Below, piece after piece: positions 22,743 to 22,805 of a DNA stretch of 22,805 nt (positions are counted from its first letter, which is position 1; every line of letters starts with the position of its first letter). The position numbers and the translations under genes were made by a program. The stretch lies in NCBI GenBank assembly GCA_900404475.1, contig OUQQ01000314.1, forward strand, positions 14,280 to 37,084, read 5' to 3'. This stretch comes from Spongospora subterranea (lineage: Eukaryota > Endomyxa > Phytomyxea > Plasmodiophorida > Plasmodiophoridae). The notes under the pieces are model-generated. The model did no database searches. It worked only from the letters and a program-made list of their open reading frames with translations, and was not told where the DNA came from.

Positions 22743-22805
22743 CAGTCAGAGAAATCAAATCAGAAGACTCGATATGAGGTTTGCTGACAGGTCTGAGTTG
22801 ACAGA
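22743..22805 (-). pseudogene. Second hydrolase copy, fragment with nonsense codon, cut by right edge
   Basis: Minus-strand copy of hydrolase residues about 57-76. The same frame reads STQTCQQTSYRVF then TGA (CGA in the intact gene), then FDFS and Asp in place of Gly. Similarity stops abruptly at 22743. It is either the broken end of a tandem paralogue lying further right or a small duplicated fragment. Confidence 0.7.

Overview
This is nuclear DNA from a eukaryote. Nearly every recognisable protein is split by short GT-AG introns. I spliced the genes by hand using reading-frame phase and family conservation. Nine gene models (one of them cut by the window edge) contain 46 introns in total. 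Almost all are 47-67 nt long, often with a TAAC/TAAT-like branch point close to the 3' splice site; the outliers are 89 and 229 nt. Intergenic gaps are mostly short, so the genome is compact. A TTLL9-type tubulin glutamylase suggests a cell with cilia or flagella. A folate/biopterin-type (BT1) transporter is common in stramenopiles, other SAR protists, kinetoplastids and plants, and unusual in animals and fungi. I infer a compact-genome flagellated protist and cannot name the lineage.

Layout. 1-418 (-): 5' end of translation initiation factor eIF4A, running off the left edge. 419-2338: mostly unassigned. 2339-3184: a divergent GC-rich pair, a LYR-motif protein (-) and a small N-terminally hydrophobic protein weakly like PET117 (+). 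3221-5684: minus-strand coding-looking segments that I could not identify, plus a 37-bp perfect inverted repeat. 6026-6527 (+): small basic conserved protein. 6596-8281 (-): PRPF4/Prp4, a U4/U6 snRNP WD40 protein. 9046-10094 (+): PPTC7-like PP2C phosphatase. 10276-12562 (-): short ATG11/FIP200-like autophagy scaffold with 13 introns. 13274-14920 (+): BT1-family transporter. 15691-16700: two inverted copies of an approximately 86-bp segment resembling a PI-PLC X-domain peptide, and a G14 tract. 17513-19498 (-): TTLL9. 19629-21009 (-): ERGIC1/Erv41, with a 16-nt exon and a 7-nt microexon. 21628-22637 (-): alpha/beta hydrolase. 22743-22805: a mutated duplicate of part of that hydrolase, at the right edge.

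The genes are eukaryotic housekeeping functions: translation, splicing, autophagy, ER-Golgi transport, cilia and mitochondria. They do not form an operon-like pathway. They alternate as divergent pairs (PRPF4/PPTC7 and ATG11/BT1, possible shared promoters) and convergent pairs (68 nt between the small basic gene and PRPF4, 181 nt between PPTC7 and ATG11). I see no defence island, CRISPR array or mobile gene cassette. The most notable features are the gene architecture (microexon, very dense introns, one outlier intron) and the small duplications.
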